From Streptomyces scabiei 87.22 (GTDB taxonomy: Bacteria; Actinomycetota; Actinomycetes; Streptomycetales; Streptomycetaceae), in the NCBI RefSeq assembly GCF_000091305.1, contig NC_013929.1:992001-1056000 (forward strand): DNA of 64,000 nt. Reading direction: 5' to 3'. The position numbers and the translations under genes are program-made. Below the pieces are notes generated by a model. It had not been told where the DNA came from, did no database searches, and was given only the letters and a program-made list of their open reading frames with translations. Shown here in pieces: positions 42,567-51,321 of the stretch (position 1 is its first letter; every line of letters begins with the position of its first letter).

Positions 42567-43223
42567 ATGACGACGTCCATCAAGCGCACCCGCCTGCCCG
42601 GCTGGGCCAAGCTGCTCGCCGCCGTGGTCGTTCTGATCGTGGTGCTGCTGGCCGCGCTGCGGATGCTGGTCTTCGGGGGACTGAAGGACGTGTTCGGCAC
42701 CGAGGAGCACGACCGCTCGGGGCCCACACTCCTGAAGTCCATCCAGGACATGAGCCGGTACGACGCCGCCTCGGGCAACTTCCAGGTGGTCGTGGACCTG
42801 GAGAAGGACGCCAAGTACCTGCCCGACGCGATCCGCGGCACCCGCACGCTCTACGTCGGCGCGGGCACCGTCGACGCCTATGTGGACCTCGGCAAGGTCG
42901 GCGACGACGACGTGAAGATCGACAAGGACCGTACGTCGGCCACCATCAACCTGCCGCACGCACGGCTGGGCAAGCCCGCCCTCGACACCGAGCACTCCTA
43001 CGCCGTCTCCAAGCAGCGCGGGCTGCTCGACCGGCTGGGCGACATGTTCTCCGACAACCCCAACGGCGAACAGGCCGTGCAGCGGCTGGCCGTCAAGCAC
43101 ATCGGGGACGCCGCGAAGGACAGCAGGCTCACGGACCGCGCCGAGGCCAACACCACCGACATGCTCGAAGGGCTCCTGAAGTCCCTCGGTTTCGAGGAGG
43201 TGAAGGTGACCTACGGGTCCTGA
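42567..43223 (+). CDS. DUF4230 membrane-anchored protein
   Basis: 218 residues: a single N-terminal membrane helix (about 13-33, AKLLAAVVVLIVVLLAAL) and an extracellular region matching DUF4230 (LLKSIQDMSRYDAASGNFQV, then VDLEKDAKYLPDAIRGTRTL). The function is unknown. ATG 42567 follows a GAGGAAGGAGG site. Several structured hairpins follow the stop. Confidence 0.87.
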   Translation: MTTSIKRTRLPGWAKLLAAVVVLIVVLLAALRMLVFGGLKDVFGTEEHDRSGPTLLKSIQDMSRYDAASGNFQVVVDLEKDAKYLPDAIRGTRTLYVGAGTVDAYVDLGKVGDDDVKIDKDRTSATINLPHARLGKPALDTEHSYAVSKQRGLLDRLGDMFSDNPNGEQAVQRLAVKHIGDAAKDSRLTDRAEANTTDMLEGLLKSLGFEEVKVTYGS

Positions 43224-43525
43224 CGTCGTCCGCCCGCGGGTCCGCGTCCTCCCCCGGTTCGGGGAGGGCGCGCCGTACGCGGAATCGACCGCCGCCCACG
43301 CACGTGCGCGCCCTCCCACACGCTCCCGCTCCCGGGTGCCTCCCCAGCACCCCTCGAACGGGAGCGGGTCCCTGTCACTCCCAGCCCGGAGTGCCCAGGG
43401 CGGACGAGGGGAAACCCGCGGGATCGCGCGGACCGCTTCCCGCACACGTCGTCCGGATGGGAATCGAGGACCGCTTCAGGGGTAACAGCTTGGGGACAGA
43501 GGGCAGTTGACAACGGGAGGGTCGC
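43224..43525. other. Intergenic region with two hairpins
   Basis: 302 bases. CCTCCCC (43248-43254) pairs with GGGGAGG (43261-43267), and CCCGCTCCCG (43325-43334) pairs with CGGGAGCGGG (43359-43368) around an inner GGTGC/GCACC hairpin. Both may end the DUF4230 transcript. The stretch from 43400 to 43525 probably holds the VanZ promoter. No gene is seen. Confidence 0.6.
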
Positions 43526-44197
43526 ATGGCCGGCACCACGGCACGTTCCGGTTCCACCACCTCCGGGCGCCGTGCTCCGGCGTCCGCGCGCGAACGCCGG
43601 CCGCTCCCGCTGCCCCTGCGGCTGCTGGCGATGGCACTGGCCTTCATGGCCATGGTGGCGTTCGGCGTGGTTCTGGCCGGGCTCACCCTCCAGCCGTCCC
43701 CGGCGTCGGAGGCGCTCACCCACAGCAACCTCACTCCGGGCAGCTCGCTGCAGCTCTACTGGCACCACCCCGACCCGCGCGACGCGCTGAAGCAGGTCGG
43801 CGGGAACATCCTGCTGGGGGTGCCGTTCGGCCTCCTGCTGCCGGTGCTGGCGCCCGGGGCGCGCGGTCTGCTGCGGGTCCCCGCGCTGACCGCGGTGGTG
43901 ATGCTGCTGGTCGAGCTGGTGCAGGGCGCGCTCGTCACCGGACGTGCGTTCGACATCGATGACGTCATCCTCAACACGACGGGCGCGCTGCTGGGCTATC
44001 TGCTGCTGGGCCGGCGGCTCGGCCGGGCCGTGCACGCCCGCCCCCCGCGCGAGCCCAAGGCCGCGCCGGCCCCGCGCCGGGCGCCCGCACAGCGCAGGAA
44101 GTCGCCCGCGCAGCGGAAGTCCGCGTCCGGCCGCGCCTGGGCACAGCGTCTGCGGGTGGGCCGCCGCCGCGGAAGCGCTAGCGCGGCCTCCAAGTGA
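43526..44197 (+). CDS. VanZ-like membrane protein
   Basis: 223 residues with a Ser/Arg-rich N-terminal tail, about four to five membrane helices and a long basic Lys/Arg/Pro tail. VGGNILLGVPFGLLLPVLAP and VELVQGALVTGRAFDIDDVI, with LNTTGALLGYLLL, are the VanZ core. VanZ of enterococci gives low-level teicoplanin resistance; the streptomycete relatives have no set role. ATG 43526 is the start. Its last 20 bases overlap the converging small gene at 44178. Confidence 0.87.
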   Translation: MAGTTARSGSTTSGRRAPASARERRPLPLPLRLLAMALAFMAMVAFGVVLAGLTLQPSPASEALTHSNLTPGSSLQLYWHHPDPRDALKQVGGNILLGVPFGLLLPVLAPGARGLLRVPALTAVVMLLVELVQGALVTGRAFDIDDVILNTTGALLGYLLLGRRLGRAVHARPPREPKAAPAPRRAPAQRRKSPAQRKSASGRAWAQRLRVGRRRGSASAASK

Positions 44198-44414
44198 GTT
44201 TGTCGCCGCCCACCCAGCGGACCTCGTCGGGGTCGTCCAGGTCGTGGACGACGACGCCGTGGGCCGCCGCGGCCTGGAGGACGTCGGTCAAGGTCCTCGC
44301 CTCGCCGACCACCTCGCCGTCGATCTCCACGATCCGGAACGGCGGTGTACCGGGCTGCACCCCGAGCACCATGACCCGGGGGTGGGAAATGTAGGGGCTC
44401 GCGCTTTCGGTCAT
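44178..44414 (-). CDS. Small conserved hypothetical protein
   Basis: 78 residues: SHPRVMVLGVQPGTPPFRIV, then EIDGEVVGEARTLTDVLQAA and a His/Asp-rich end. It has the look of a small folded cytoplasmic protein with an alternating beta-alpha pattern. ATG 44414 is the first start in this frame. It converges on and overlaps the VanZ gene by 20 bases and is divergent from the PHP gene. No family is recognised. Confidence 0.6.
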   Translation of the reverse strand: MTESASPYISHPRVMVLGVQPGTPPFRIVEIDGEVVGEARTLTDVLQAAAAHGVVVHDLDDPDEVRWVGGDKLTWRPR

Positions 44415-44495
44415 GTCCACAGCGTAGATCGGTTCCGGCCGCCGTGCGGGTACCCGGTGGCTGGGCGACGCTGGAAGCGGAAGGCTGGAGGTGCC

Positions 44496-45545
44496 ATGGA
44501 TCCCGTCGAGGCCCTGGACCGGATCGCTTTCCTGCTGGAGCGGGACCGGGCCCCCACCTATCGCGTCCGCGCGTTCCGGACGGCCGCGGCCGTGCTCGGG
44601 GCGCTGTCGGCGCGGGAGCTGGCCGAGCGGGCGGCGGCGGGCTCGCTGGAGGCGCTGAAGGGGGTCGGGCCCAGGACCGCGCAGGTGGCGCGCGAGGCGC
44701 TGGCCGGTGAGGTGCCGGGCTATCTGCGCAAGCTGGAGCAGGGGGCCGAGGCCCCGCTCACGGAGGGTGGTGCCGGCACCGGGCTGAGGGCGCTGATCAG
44801 GGGCGACTGCCATGTGCACTCGGACTGGTCGGACGGCGGCAGCCCGATCGAGGAGATGGGCCGCACCGCCGCGCGCCTGGGCCACGAGTGGGCGGTGCTC
44901 ACGGACCACTCCCCCCGGCTGACCGTCGCCCGGGGCCTGTCCCCGGAGCGGTTGCGGGAGCAGCTCGACGTGGTGGCCGCGCTGAACGAGACGTGGGCGC
45001 CGTTCCGGCTGCTCACCGGCATCGAGTGCGACATCCTCGACGACGGTTCGCTGGACCAGGAGCCGGAGCTGCTGGAGCGGCTCGACGTGGTGGTGGTGTC
45101 CGTGCACTCCAAGCTGCGGATGGACGCGCGGGCGATGACCCGGCGCATGGTCGCCGCCGTCCGCGACCCGCACTCGGACGTGCTGGGGCACTGCACGGGG
45201 CGGCTGGTCACCGGGCGGGGGCGCCCCGAGTCGGAGTTCGACGCGGAGGCGGTGTTCGCGGCGTGCGCGGAGACGGGGACAGCGGTGGAGATCAACTCCC
45301 GGCCCGAGCGGCTGGACCCGCCGCGGCGGCTGGTACGGGCCGCCGTGGCGGCGGGCGCGCTGTTCTCCATCGACACGGACGCGCACGCGCCGGGGCAGTT
45401 GACCTGGCAGGTCCACGGATGCGCGCGCGCCGAGGAGTGCGGGGTGCCGGCGGAGCGGGTGGTGACCACCTGGGGGGTGGAGGAGCTTCTGGGGTGGGCC
45501 CGGGAACGGGAGGCTCCCGGTCGGGTGGGGGCCGTGGATGCCTAG
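44496..45545 (+). CDS. PHP-domain phosphoesterase with PolX-type N-terminal helix-hairpin-helix
   Basis: 349 residues. The N-terminal part (about 1-85) is the 8-kDa helix-hairpin-helix domain of family X DNA polymerases: YRVRAFRTAAAVLGALSARE, then LEALKGVGPRTAQVAREALA. The PHP metallo-esterase domain follows directly: GDCHVHSDWSDGG, VLTDHSPRL, GIECDILDD, VSVHSKLR and IDTDAHAPGQ carry the metal ligands. The polymerase palm that lies between these parts in bacterial PolX is absent. It is expected to be cytoplasmic and could be a 3' phosphatase or nuclease. ATG 44496 follows GGAGG. Confidence 0.88.
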   Translation: MDPVEALDRIAFLLERDRAPTYRVRAFRTAAAVLGALSARELAERAAAGSLEALKGVGPRTAQVAREALAGEVPGYLRKLEQGAEAPLTEGGAGTGLRALIRGDCHVHSDWSDGGSPIEEMGRTAARLGHEWAVLTDHSPRLTVARGLSPERLREQLDVVAALNETWAPFRLLTGIECDILDDGSLDQEPELLERLDVVVVSVHSKLRMDARAMTRRMVAAVRDPHSDVLGHCTGRLVTGRGRPESEFDAEAVFAACAETGTAVEINSRPERLDPPRRLVRAAVAAGALFSIDTDAHAPGQLTWQVHGCARAEECGVPAERVVTTWGVEELLGWAREREAPGRVGAVDA

Positions 45546-45610
45546 GCCACGGCAGTCCGGGGCAGGCGGGCGGTCTCCGGGAATGTTCCAGGAATCAGGA
45601 AGGTGAGCCG

Positions 45611-46276
45611 ATGAGCAGGGCTGCTGTGTTCGATGTCGACGGGACCCTGGTCGACACCAATCATCTGCACGTCGTCTCCTGGTGGGAGGCGTTCCGGCAG
45701 GGCGGCCATCAGGTGTCCATGCACGACGTGCACCGGGCGGTGGGACTGCCGTCCGGTGATCTGATCACGCATCTGCTGGGTGAGGAACGCGATCCGCGGG
45801 AGAAGGACGCGCTGAGCGCGGCGCACAAGGCGTTGTACGGGACGTACGTCGACCGTCTGCCCGCGCTGCCGGACGCCGGGCGGCTGCTGCGGCGGCTCGC
45901 CGACCGGGGCTGGAGCGTGGTGCTGGCGACCTCGGCGGGCGGACCGGAGCTGGCCGCGCTACGGCGGGCGATCGGGGCCGACGACGCCATCACGGCGACG
46001 ACCAGCGCGGACGACGTCGCCGAGGGCAAGCCCGCGCCGGATCCGGTCGAGCAGGCCCTGGAGCTGGCGGGCGCGCGGGCGGAGGAGTCGGTGTTCGTCG
46101 GGGACACGGTCTGGGACATGCGGGCGGGCGTCCGGGCGGGGGTGCGCTGTGTGGCGGTGCTCTGCGGCGGCGTCCCGAGGATCGAGCTGGAGGCGGCCGG
46201 TGCGGAGGCGGTGTTCCGCAATCCCGCCCATCTGCTGGCCGCACTGGAGGAGAGTCCGCTCGGGCGGGAGGAATGA
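45611..46276 (+). CDS. HAD-family phosphatase (beta-phosphoglucomutase/GPH-like)
   Basis: 221 residues. Motif I AVFDVDGTLVDTN (Asp8, Asp10), motif II LATSAGG, motif III GKPAPDP (Lys) and motif IV VFVGDTVWDMRAG are all present, with a helical cap between I and II. This is the GPH/phosphoglycolate-phosphatase-like subgroup. ATG 45611 is the start. It lies 65 bases after the PHP gene on the same strand. The substrate is unknown. Confidence 0.9.
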   Translation: MSRAAVFDVDGTLVDTNHLHVVSWWEAFRQGGHQVSMHDVHRAVGLPSGDLITHLLGEERDPREKDALSAAHKALYGTYVDRLPALPDAGRLLRRLADRGWSVVLATSAGGPELAALRRAIGADDAITATTSADDVAEGKPAPDPVEQALELAGARAEESVFVGDTVWDMRAGVRAGVRCVAVLCGGVPRIELEAAGAEAVFRNPAHLLAALEESPLGREE

Positions 46277-46707
46277 CCTGGTGACAGGTGCTCCGGCCGG
46301 GCTTGCGGCACGTGACGCAGATCACCGGCAATGTCCGGATACGCAGGGAACACCCCCTGGTACTTTCCCGTTGAACCAACCGTGGGTGTGGACGGGACAG
46401 TGTCCCCGGGCCTCACCTTTTGCCCACAGGGACGATCGTTCGGCTGAAGCCCTGTGGAGCCTTTCGCCGAGAGGCGACCGCCGTCCGCACCCACGCACAG
46501 ACCGCCCCGACCGCGATTCCCCCGTCCCGGTCGGGGCTTTCCTCTTGCTCCGGCTCGTTCCGCGCCGTCCGGGCGCCGGATTCCTCCCGGCCGCACCGAC
46601 GCGCTCGACCGGACGGGCGGTGTGTCCGGATATGACCGCGTGCTTCCGCGGGGCCCGGGTACTCGTGGGCGGCCCTGGAGGGACGAAGCGCGCGAGGGGA
46701 GTCAGCG
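46277..46707. other. Intergenic region with a buried terminator
   Basis: 431 bases between the HAD gene and the epimerase. The middle (46340-46500) shows a mixed pattern with a TTGAAC hexamer (46372-46377) and several small stems, ending in the terminator at 46504. A 71-codon frame from TTG 46420 has no family or ribosome site. An untranslated transcript of about 150 bases is possible, as is a long 3' tail of the HAD mRNA. Confidence 0.5.
46504..46540 (+). terminator. Intrinsic terminator with T-run
   Basis: GCCCCGACCG (46504-46513) pairs with CGGTCGGGGC (46528-46537), followed by TTTCC. It is 228 bases after the last stop codon on this strand. Confidence 0.65.
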
Positions 46708-47736
46708 GTGAACGGAGAATCCGGCGGCAGGGTCGTGGTCACGGGGGCCACCGGCAATGTGGGGACGAGTCTGGTGCGGCTGCTCGCGGAGGACGAGCGG
46801 GTCGGTGAGGTGCGGGGGCTGGCCCGTCGGGTCCCCGACATGGCACCGGCGAAGACGGACTGGTCGGCCGTGGACCTGGGGGCCGAGCAGACCGATCTGG
46901 TGAAGGAGTTCGAGGGGGCGTCCGCGGTCGTCCATCTCGCCTGGGCGTTCCAGCCCACGCACGACCCGGCCTCGACGTGGCGGACCAATGTGCTGGGCAG
47001 CATCCGGGTGTTCGAGGCGGTGGCGGCGGCCAAGGTGCCGACGCTGATCCACGCCTCGTCGGTCGGCGCCTACTCACCGGGGCCGAAGGACCGCGCGGTG
47101 GACGAGTCGTGGCCCACCCACGGCTGGCCGGACGCCGCCTACTGCCGGGAGAAGGCTTATCTGGAGCGGGCCCTGGACTCCTTCGAGCACGAGCATCCCG
47201 GGGTGCGGGTGGTGCGGATGCGGCCCGCGTTCCTCTTCAAACGGGAGTCGGCGAGCGAGCAGCGCCGTATCTTCGGCGGGCGGTTCCTGCCGGGGCCGCT
47301 CGCGCGGCCGGAGCTGCTGCCGTTCCTGCCCGACATTCCCGGGCTGAGGGTGCAGACCCTGCACACCGACGACGCCGCCCGGGCCTATGTGCTGGCGCTG
47401 CACGGCGAGGCCCGCGGCGCCTTCAACCTCGCGGCGGAGCCGCCCGTGGACGCGGCGCTGCTCAGCGAGGTGCTGGGTTCCCGTCCGGTCAGGCTGCCCC
47501 GGGCCGCGGTCCGCTCCGCGGTCGCCGCCGCGTGGAACCTGCGGCTGCTGCCCGCCTCCCCGCACCTCTTCGACGCGGTGCTGCGGCTGCCGCTGATGGA
47601 CTGTTCCAAGGCCCGTGACGAGCTGCGCTGGCGCCCGGAGCGCACCGCGGTGGAGGTGCTGGAGGAGTTCCTGGAGGGGCTGCGGCAGGGCGCCGGGGCG
47701 GACACCGAACCGCTCCGGGGGCGGAAGGTCGGCTGA
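46708..47736 (+). CDS. NAD-dependent epimerase/dehydratase (extended SDR)
   Basis: 342 residues. The Rossmann loop is VVVTGATGNVGTSL. The Asp for NAD ribose follows within the first 35 residues. The YxxxK active site is in DAAYCREKAYLE. VVHLAWAFQPTHDPA and IHASSVGAYSPGP are family strands; the Ser is in ASSVG. GTG 46708 is the start. The substrate could be a nucleotide sugar or other; no sugar genes are adjacent. A strong terminator follows. Confidence 0.88.
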   Translation: MNGESGGRVVVTGATGNVGTSLVRLLAEDERVGEVRGLARRVPDMAPAKTDWSAVDLGAEQTDLVKEFEGASAVVHLAWAFQPTHDPASTWRTNVLGSIRVFEAVAAAKVPTLIHASSVGAYSPGPKDRAVDESWPTHGWPDAAYCREKAYLERALDSFEHEHPGVRVVRMRPAFLFKRESASEQRRIFGGRFLPGPLARPELLPFLPDIPGLRVQTLHTDDAARAYVLALHGEARGAFNLAAEPPVDAALLSEVLGSRPVRLPRAAVRSAVAAAWNLRLLPASPHLFDAVLRLPLMDCSKARDELRWRPERTAVEVLEEFLEGLRQGAGADTEPLRGRKVG

Positions 47737-47781
47737 CCGCGCCGACCGCCCCGCGGCCCTGCGGACGGTCCGGCGACATGA

Positions 47782-47815
47782 CGGCGCCTCCCCGGGTCCC
47801 ACCGGGGAGGCGCCG
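47782..47815. terminator. Perfect-stem bidirectional terminator
   Basis: CGGCGCCTCCCCGG (47782-47795) pairs perfectly with CCGGGGAGGCGCCG (47802-47815) over a 6-base loop, between converging genes. Confidence 0.82.
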
Positions 47816-47889
47816 AGTTCCACGGGACCCTTCGCGAGGTGCGAGAGAGCGGGCCGATGCGTCCGGCCCGCGGCCCCGCGAGGAGCCCG

Positions 47890-48150
47890 TCAGCCGGACG
47901 GCTCGTCGGGTACGGGCTGTTCGGGATGGACGGCGCCCGATCGCGCCTCCCCCTGGCGGCCGGTACCGGCCTCGTCCGTGTCGGGCACGTCGGCGTCCTC
48001 CCCCGCCCGGCCCCCGTCCCGCTCGTCGCCGCCGGCGCGGCCCGGGGCCACCTCCCACGGGTCCTCGCCCTCGTGCGCCTGCTGATCGGGCATGTCCCTC
48101 GGTACGGGGTCCGGGTGCTCGCCGGGACCCTCCAGCCGGTGATCGGTCAC
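47890..48150 (-). CDS. Small acidic hypothetical protein
   Basis: 86 residues rich in Asp, Glu, Gly and Pro, starting VTDHRLEGPGEHPDPVPRDM. It is probably disordered. GTG 48150 has a strong GGAAGGAG site 7 bases upstream, which is the main reason to believe the gene. No domain is recognised. It lies between converging neighbours: the epimerase on one side, and the APH-fold gene on the same strand behind it. Confidence 0.62.
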   Translation of the reverse strand: MTDHRLEGPGEHPDPVPRDMPDQQAHEGEDPWEVAPGRAGGDERDGGRAGEDADVPDTDEAGTGRQGEARSGAVHPEQPVPDEPSG

Positions 48151-48267
48151 GGCGTGCTCCTTCCCGCTCCGGTGGTGCGCCGCACGCGTTCCTGTTTCCG
48201 TCGGCGCGCCGCACGCGGGTACCACGGTGTGATCGGCACAAACCCGGGACCGTCGCGGTCCGTGCGG

Positions 48268-49242
48268 TCAGGACAGGGCGCGCAGCTCCTCCAGGGCCGC
48301 CGTGAGACGCGGCGCCACCGACTCCCGTCGCCAGGCGACGTCCCCGTCGTCCAGGGCACGCGGCACCACCTCGACCAGCATGATCAGGTAGAGGTAGCTG
48401 CGGTAGAGGGCGTAGCGACGGCGGGCCGACGGCGTGAAGTCGATCTCGCCGCCGGTCTCCTGGTAGCCGGTCAGGAAGTCGTCGTCCCGCCGGATGTCGT
48501 CGAGCAGCGCGAGCGAGACGAGATCCGCGACCGGGTCGCCCCAGAACATGCGCTCACCGTCGATCAGGCCGCCGACGCGCGGGGTCCGCCCGGGCTCGAC
48601 GAGGATGTTGCCCTGCCACAGGTCGAAGTGGACCAGGCGTGGCACGGTCACGTCGTCGAGGGCGTCGTACGCGGTCCGCGCCGTGCGGGCCACCTCGTCC
48701 ACGGGCAGGGGCAGCCAGGCACGGAAGCGGCGGGCGTCGGCGAGCACGCCGTCGTAGATCGCGGCGAAGGCGGTGCGCCAGTCGGCGGCGAGGGGACCGA
48801 ACGTGCCGGACGGGTAGCCGAAGCCGGGGCCGGTCACCCGGTGGAGGCGGGCCACCAGCCCGCCCAGTTCCCGGCGCACCGGGCCCTTTTGGGCGGGCTC
48901 CAGGGCGCCCCAGTCGCCGCCCGGGCAGTGGGTGAGCAGGAGATGCCGGCCGGCCGGGGCCGACTCGTCGAGGGCCGCGGCGACCACCCGGGGGGCGGGG
49001 ACGCCGACGGTCGCGGCGGCCCGGCAGAACTCGGCCTCGGCGCCGAGGAGTTCGCTCTCGTAGGCCAGGCGGGGCGTGGTGGACGGCGGGGGGATCTTGA
49101 GGATCAGCCGGGTGCCGTCGGTCAGGCGCAGCTCCTCCACCGTGTTGTACGTGCCGCCGCCGAGCGGCAGCCGTTCGGCGAGGCTTTCGGGCGCCAGCCC
49201 CGCCCCCGCCAGGACCAGCCGCGCCCGCTCTCCCTCGTCCAC
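48268..49242 (-). CDS. Aminoglycoside-phosphotransferase-fold (APH) kinase
   Basis: 324-residue APH/ChoK-like kinase. The N lobe has LPLGGGTYNTVEELRL and a Lys in RLILKIPPP. The catalytic loop is LVHFDLWQGNILVE (HxDxxxxN) and the metal Asp in LIDGERMFWGDP. LLTHCPGGDWGALEP is a typical insertion. Members phosphorylate antibiotics, homoserine, choline, sugars or proteins; resistance cannot be assumed. GTG 49242 follows a G-rich site. It is divergent from the FBP gene. Confidence 0.88.
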   Translation of the reverse strand: MDEGERARLVLAGAGLAPESLAERLPLGGGTYNTVEELRLTDGTRLILKIPPPSTTPRLAYESELLGAEAEFCRAAATVGVPAPRVVAAALDESAPAGRHLLLTHCPGGDWGALEPAQKGPVRRELGGLVARLHRVTGPGFGYPSGTFGPLAADWRTAFAAIYDGVLADARRFRAWLPLPVDEVARTARTAYDALDDVTVPRLVHFDLWQGNILVEPGRTPRVGGLIDGERMFWGDPVADLVSLALLDDIRRDDDFLTGYQETGGEIDFTPSARRRYALYRSYLYLIMLVEVVPRALDDGDVAWRRESVAPRLTAALEELRALS

Positions 49243-49338
49243 CCGTGTCCCCCCTCGTCCCGTCCGGCCGCACGGCCGACGGGCCCACTCTGCCAAATCC
49301 ATTGGCCTCCCGTCAGAGGTGCGAGTAGTTTAGGCGAA

Positions 49339-49357
49339 AACCTAGTATCCCTAGGTT
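49339..49357. promoter_or_regulatory. Inverted repeat in the FBP gene promoter region
   Basis: AACCTAG (49339-49345), TATCC, CTAGGTT (49351-49357) form a perfect 7-base inverted repeat. TAGTAT inside it could be a -10. It lies 32 bases before the FBP start codon and between divergent genes, as an operator would. Confidence 0.5.
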
Positions 49358-49388
49358 CCTGAGACGCGACTCCCCCGGAGGACACCCC

Positions 49389-49883
49389 ATGAAGCCCCTC
49401 ACCGAGCAGGACATCCGCGGTTCGTTCGTCAACTGCTCCAAGGGCGAGGCGAAGCGGATCTCGCTCCCTCGTGATCTGGAGCGACGGCCGTGGGACGACC
49501 TGGACTTCCTCGGCTGGCGGGACCCGGGCGCGCCCGACCGCAGCTACCTCGTGACCGAGCGGGCGGGACGGCCGGCCGGTGTCACCCTGCGTCTGCCGAC
49601 CGAGCGGCGCGGCTTTCTGCACCGGAGCATGTGCTCGCTGTGCCTGACGACCCACCGGGGCGGCGGTGTCTCGCTGATGACGGCGCGCAAGGCCGGCGCG
49701 GCCGGGCGCGAGGGGAACTCCGTGGGGCTCTACATGTGCGCCGACCTGGCCTGTTCGCTGTATGTACGGGGCAGGAAGGCGCTCGACACGGGGAGCCGCT
49801 TCGAGGAGACCCTCAGCACGGAGCAGCAGATAGCCCGGACGGTGGGCAATCTCTCCGCGTTCCTGGACAAGCTGTACGACTGA
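49389..49883 (+). CDS. FBP-domain treble-clef zinc-finger protein
   Basis: 164 residues of the FBP (EF-G-binding/FusB-like) C-terminal domain family. Zinc ligands are the Cys pairs in MCSLCLTTHR and YMCADLACSLYVRG. The N-terminal helices read LTEQDIRGSFVNCSKGEAKR and ISLPRDLERRPWDDLDFLGW. FusB proteins bind EF-G and rescue it from fusidic acid; the streptomycete relatives may act on the ribosome or EF-G under stress (inference). ATG 49389 has a CCGGAGG site. Confidence 0.9.
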   Translation: MKPLTEQDIRGSFVNCSKGEAKRISLPRDLERRPWDDLDFLGWRDPGAPDRSYLVTERAGRPAGVTLRLPTERRGFLHRSMCSLCLTTHRGGGVSLMTARKAGAAGREGNSVGLYMCADLACSLYVRGRKALDTGSRFEETLSTEQQIARTVGNLSAFLDKLYD

Positions 49884-49999
49884 GGCGGGCCGCGGGAGCC
49901 GCCCCGGGGCCGCCTCCCGGCCCTCCTGCCAGGTCACCCGGGGGACTGCCGTCCCCGGTCGGGAGTTCGGTGGAGCCCCGGAGCGGGAACAGCGCAAGG

Positions 50000-51271
50000 A
50001 TGCGAGACGTACGTGGTGTGTGGGACCTGATCGGCACGAGGGTCGCCAAATGGCGGCAGGACCCGGTGATCGTGCAGGCGGTGCGGTCGACGGCGGCCGC
50101 CACGGTGGCCTACGTGGTGGCGCTGCAGCTCAGTTCGGAGCCGGCGCCGCTGACGGCACCCCTGACCGCCCTCCTCGTCGTGCAGGTGACCCTCTACTCC
50201 ACCCTGGTCATGGGCGTCCGGCGGGTGAACTCGGTGATCGCCGGGGTGGTCGTCGCCATCGGTTTCAGTGTCCTCGTGGGCCTCACCTGGTGGAGCCTCG
50301 CCCTGATCATCCTGGCCTCGCTCGCGGTGGGACACGCGGTGCGGGTCAGCGAGTTCGTGCCCGAGGTGGCGATCAGCGCGATGCTGGTGCTCGGGGTGAC
50401 CCGGGTCGGCGACACGGCGTGGGACCGGGTGCTGGAGACACTGATCGGCGCGGGCGTCGGACTCGCCTTCAACCTGCTGCTCGCTCCCCCGGTGTGGGTG
50501 GAGGCCGCCGGTGAGTCCATCGAGGACCTGGCCCGGCGGATGCGGCGGCTGATGATCCGCGTCGGCGAGGAGGCCGCGGGCCACACCCCGGCGGAGGCCG
50601 CGGCGGCCCGGCTCCACGAGGCACGGGAACTCGACTTCGACATCGTGGAGGTCGACGCGGCCCTCAAGCAGGCCGAGGACAGCCTGAAGCTCAATCCGCG
50701 CGTACGGGAGGGGCTGCTGAACCGGGTCGTGCTGCGCACCGGACTGGACACCCTGGAGATCTGCACGGTGGTCCTGCGGGTGCTGGCCCGCACCCTGACC
50801 GACCTGGCCAAGGAACGGGAGCCGGATCCGCTGTTCGTCGCCCCGGTGGGAGCCGCCGTCGAACAGCTGCTCGCCGAGATCGGCGACGCCGTGGTCAGCT
50901 TCGCGGTGCTGGTGACGACCGACGTCAGCACCAGTGCCGAGTCCGCGGAGGACCGGCTCACCGCCGAGCTGTCGGCGGCCACCGCGACCCGCGACAAGCT
51001 CGCCCAGCTCCTCCTCGAAGAGGTCCAGCGGGACGCCCGCCAGTGGCAGCTGCACGGCGCCGTCCTGACGGAGGTCAATCGCATCCTGGACGAACTGGAC
51101 ACCGAGCACCGCTCCAAGAGGCTGCTGGAGGAACTCGACCGCTGCACCCGCGAACAGCGCGAGCGCTCCCCCCGGCTCACGCGCCTGCGCGACCGCGCGC
51201 GCCGCATCCCGCACCCCCTGCGGCGGAACCGCTCCGGCCCCGCCGGACGTGCTACCGGTCGTACCGGGTGA
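50000..51271 (+). CDS. Aromatic-acid-exporter-like (FUSC/ArAE) membrane protein
   Basis: 423 residues. About six membrane helices (roughly 25-165) include STAAATVAYVVALQLSSEPA, LTALLVVQVTLYSTLVMGV and VISAMLVLGVTR-like stretches. A long helical cytoplasmic part with coiled-coil character follows (DIVEVDAALKQAEDSLKLNP, TAELSAATATRDKLAQLLLE) and a basic tail. The layout matches ArAE_1/FUSC exporters. ATG 50000 has a weak AAGG site. It may export aromatic acids. The proline-rich gene at 51322 follows by 50 bases. Confidence 0.82.
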   Translation: MRDVRGVWDLIGTRVAKWRQDPVIVQAVRSTAAATVAYVVALQLSSEPAPLTAPLTALLVVQVTLYSTLVMGVRRVNSVIAGVVVAIGFSVLVGLTWWSLALIILASLAVGHAVRVSEFVPEVAISAMLVLGVTRVGDTAWDRVLETLIGAGVGLAFNLLLAPPVWVEAAGESIEDLARRMRRLMIRVGEEAAGHTPAEAAAARLHEARELDFDIVEVDAALKQAEDSLKLNPRVREGLLNRVVLRTGLDTLEICTVVLRVLARTLTDLAKEREPDPLFVAPVGAAVEQLLAEIGDAVVSFAVLVTTDVSTSAESAEDRLTAELSAATATRDKLAQLLLEEVQRDARQWQLHGAVLTEVNRILDELDTEHRSKRLLEELDRCTREQRERSPRLTRLRDRARRIPHPLRRNRSGPAGRATGRTG

Positions 51272-51321
51272 CGTCGTACCGAACGACGAGGCACCACGCG
51301 AGATCGAGGGGAGCGTACGGA

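Noticed and set aside
46420..46635. 71-codon plus-strand frame starting at TTG
   Set aside because: No ribosome site, rare start and no family; the terminator at 46504 lies inside it.
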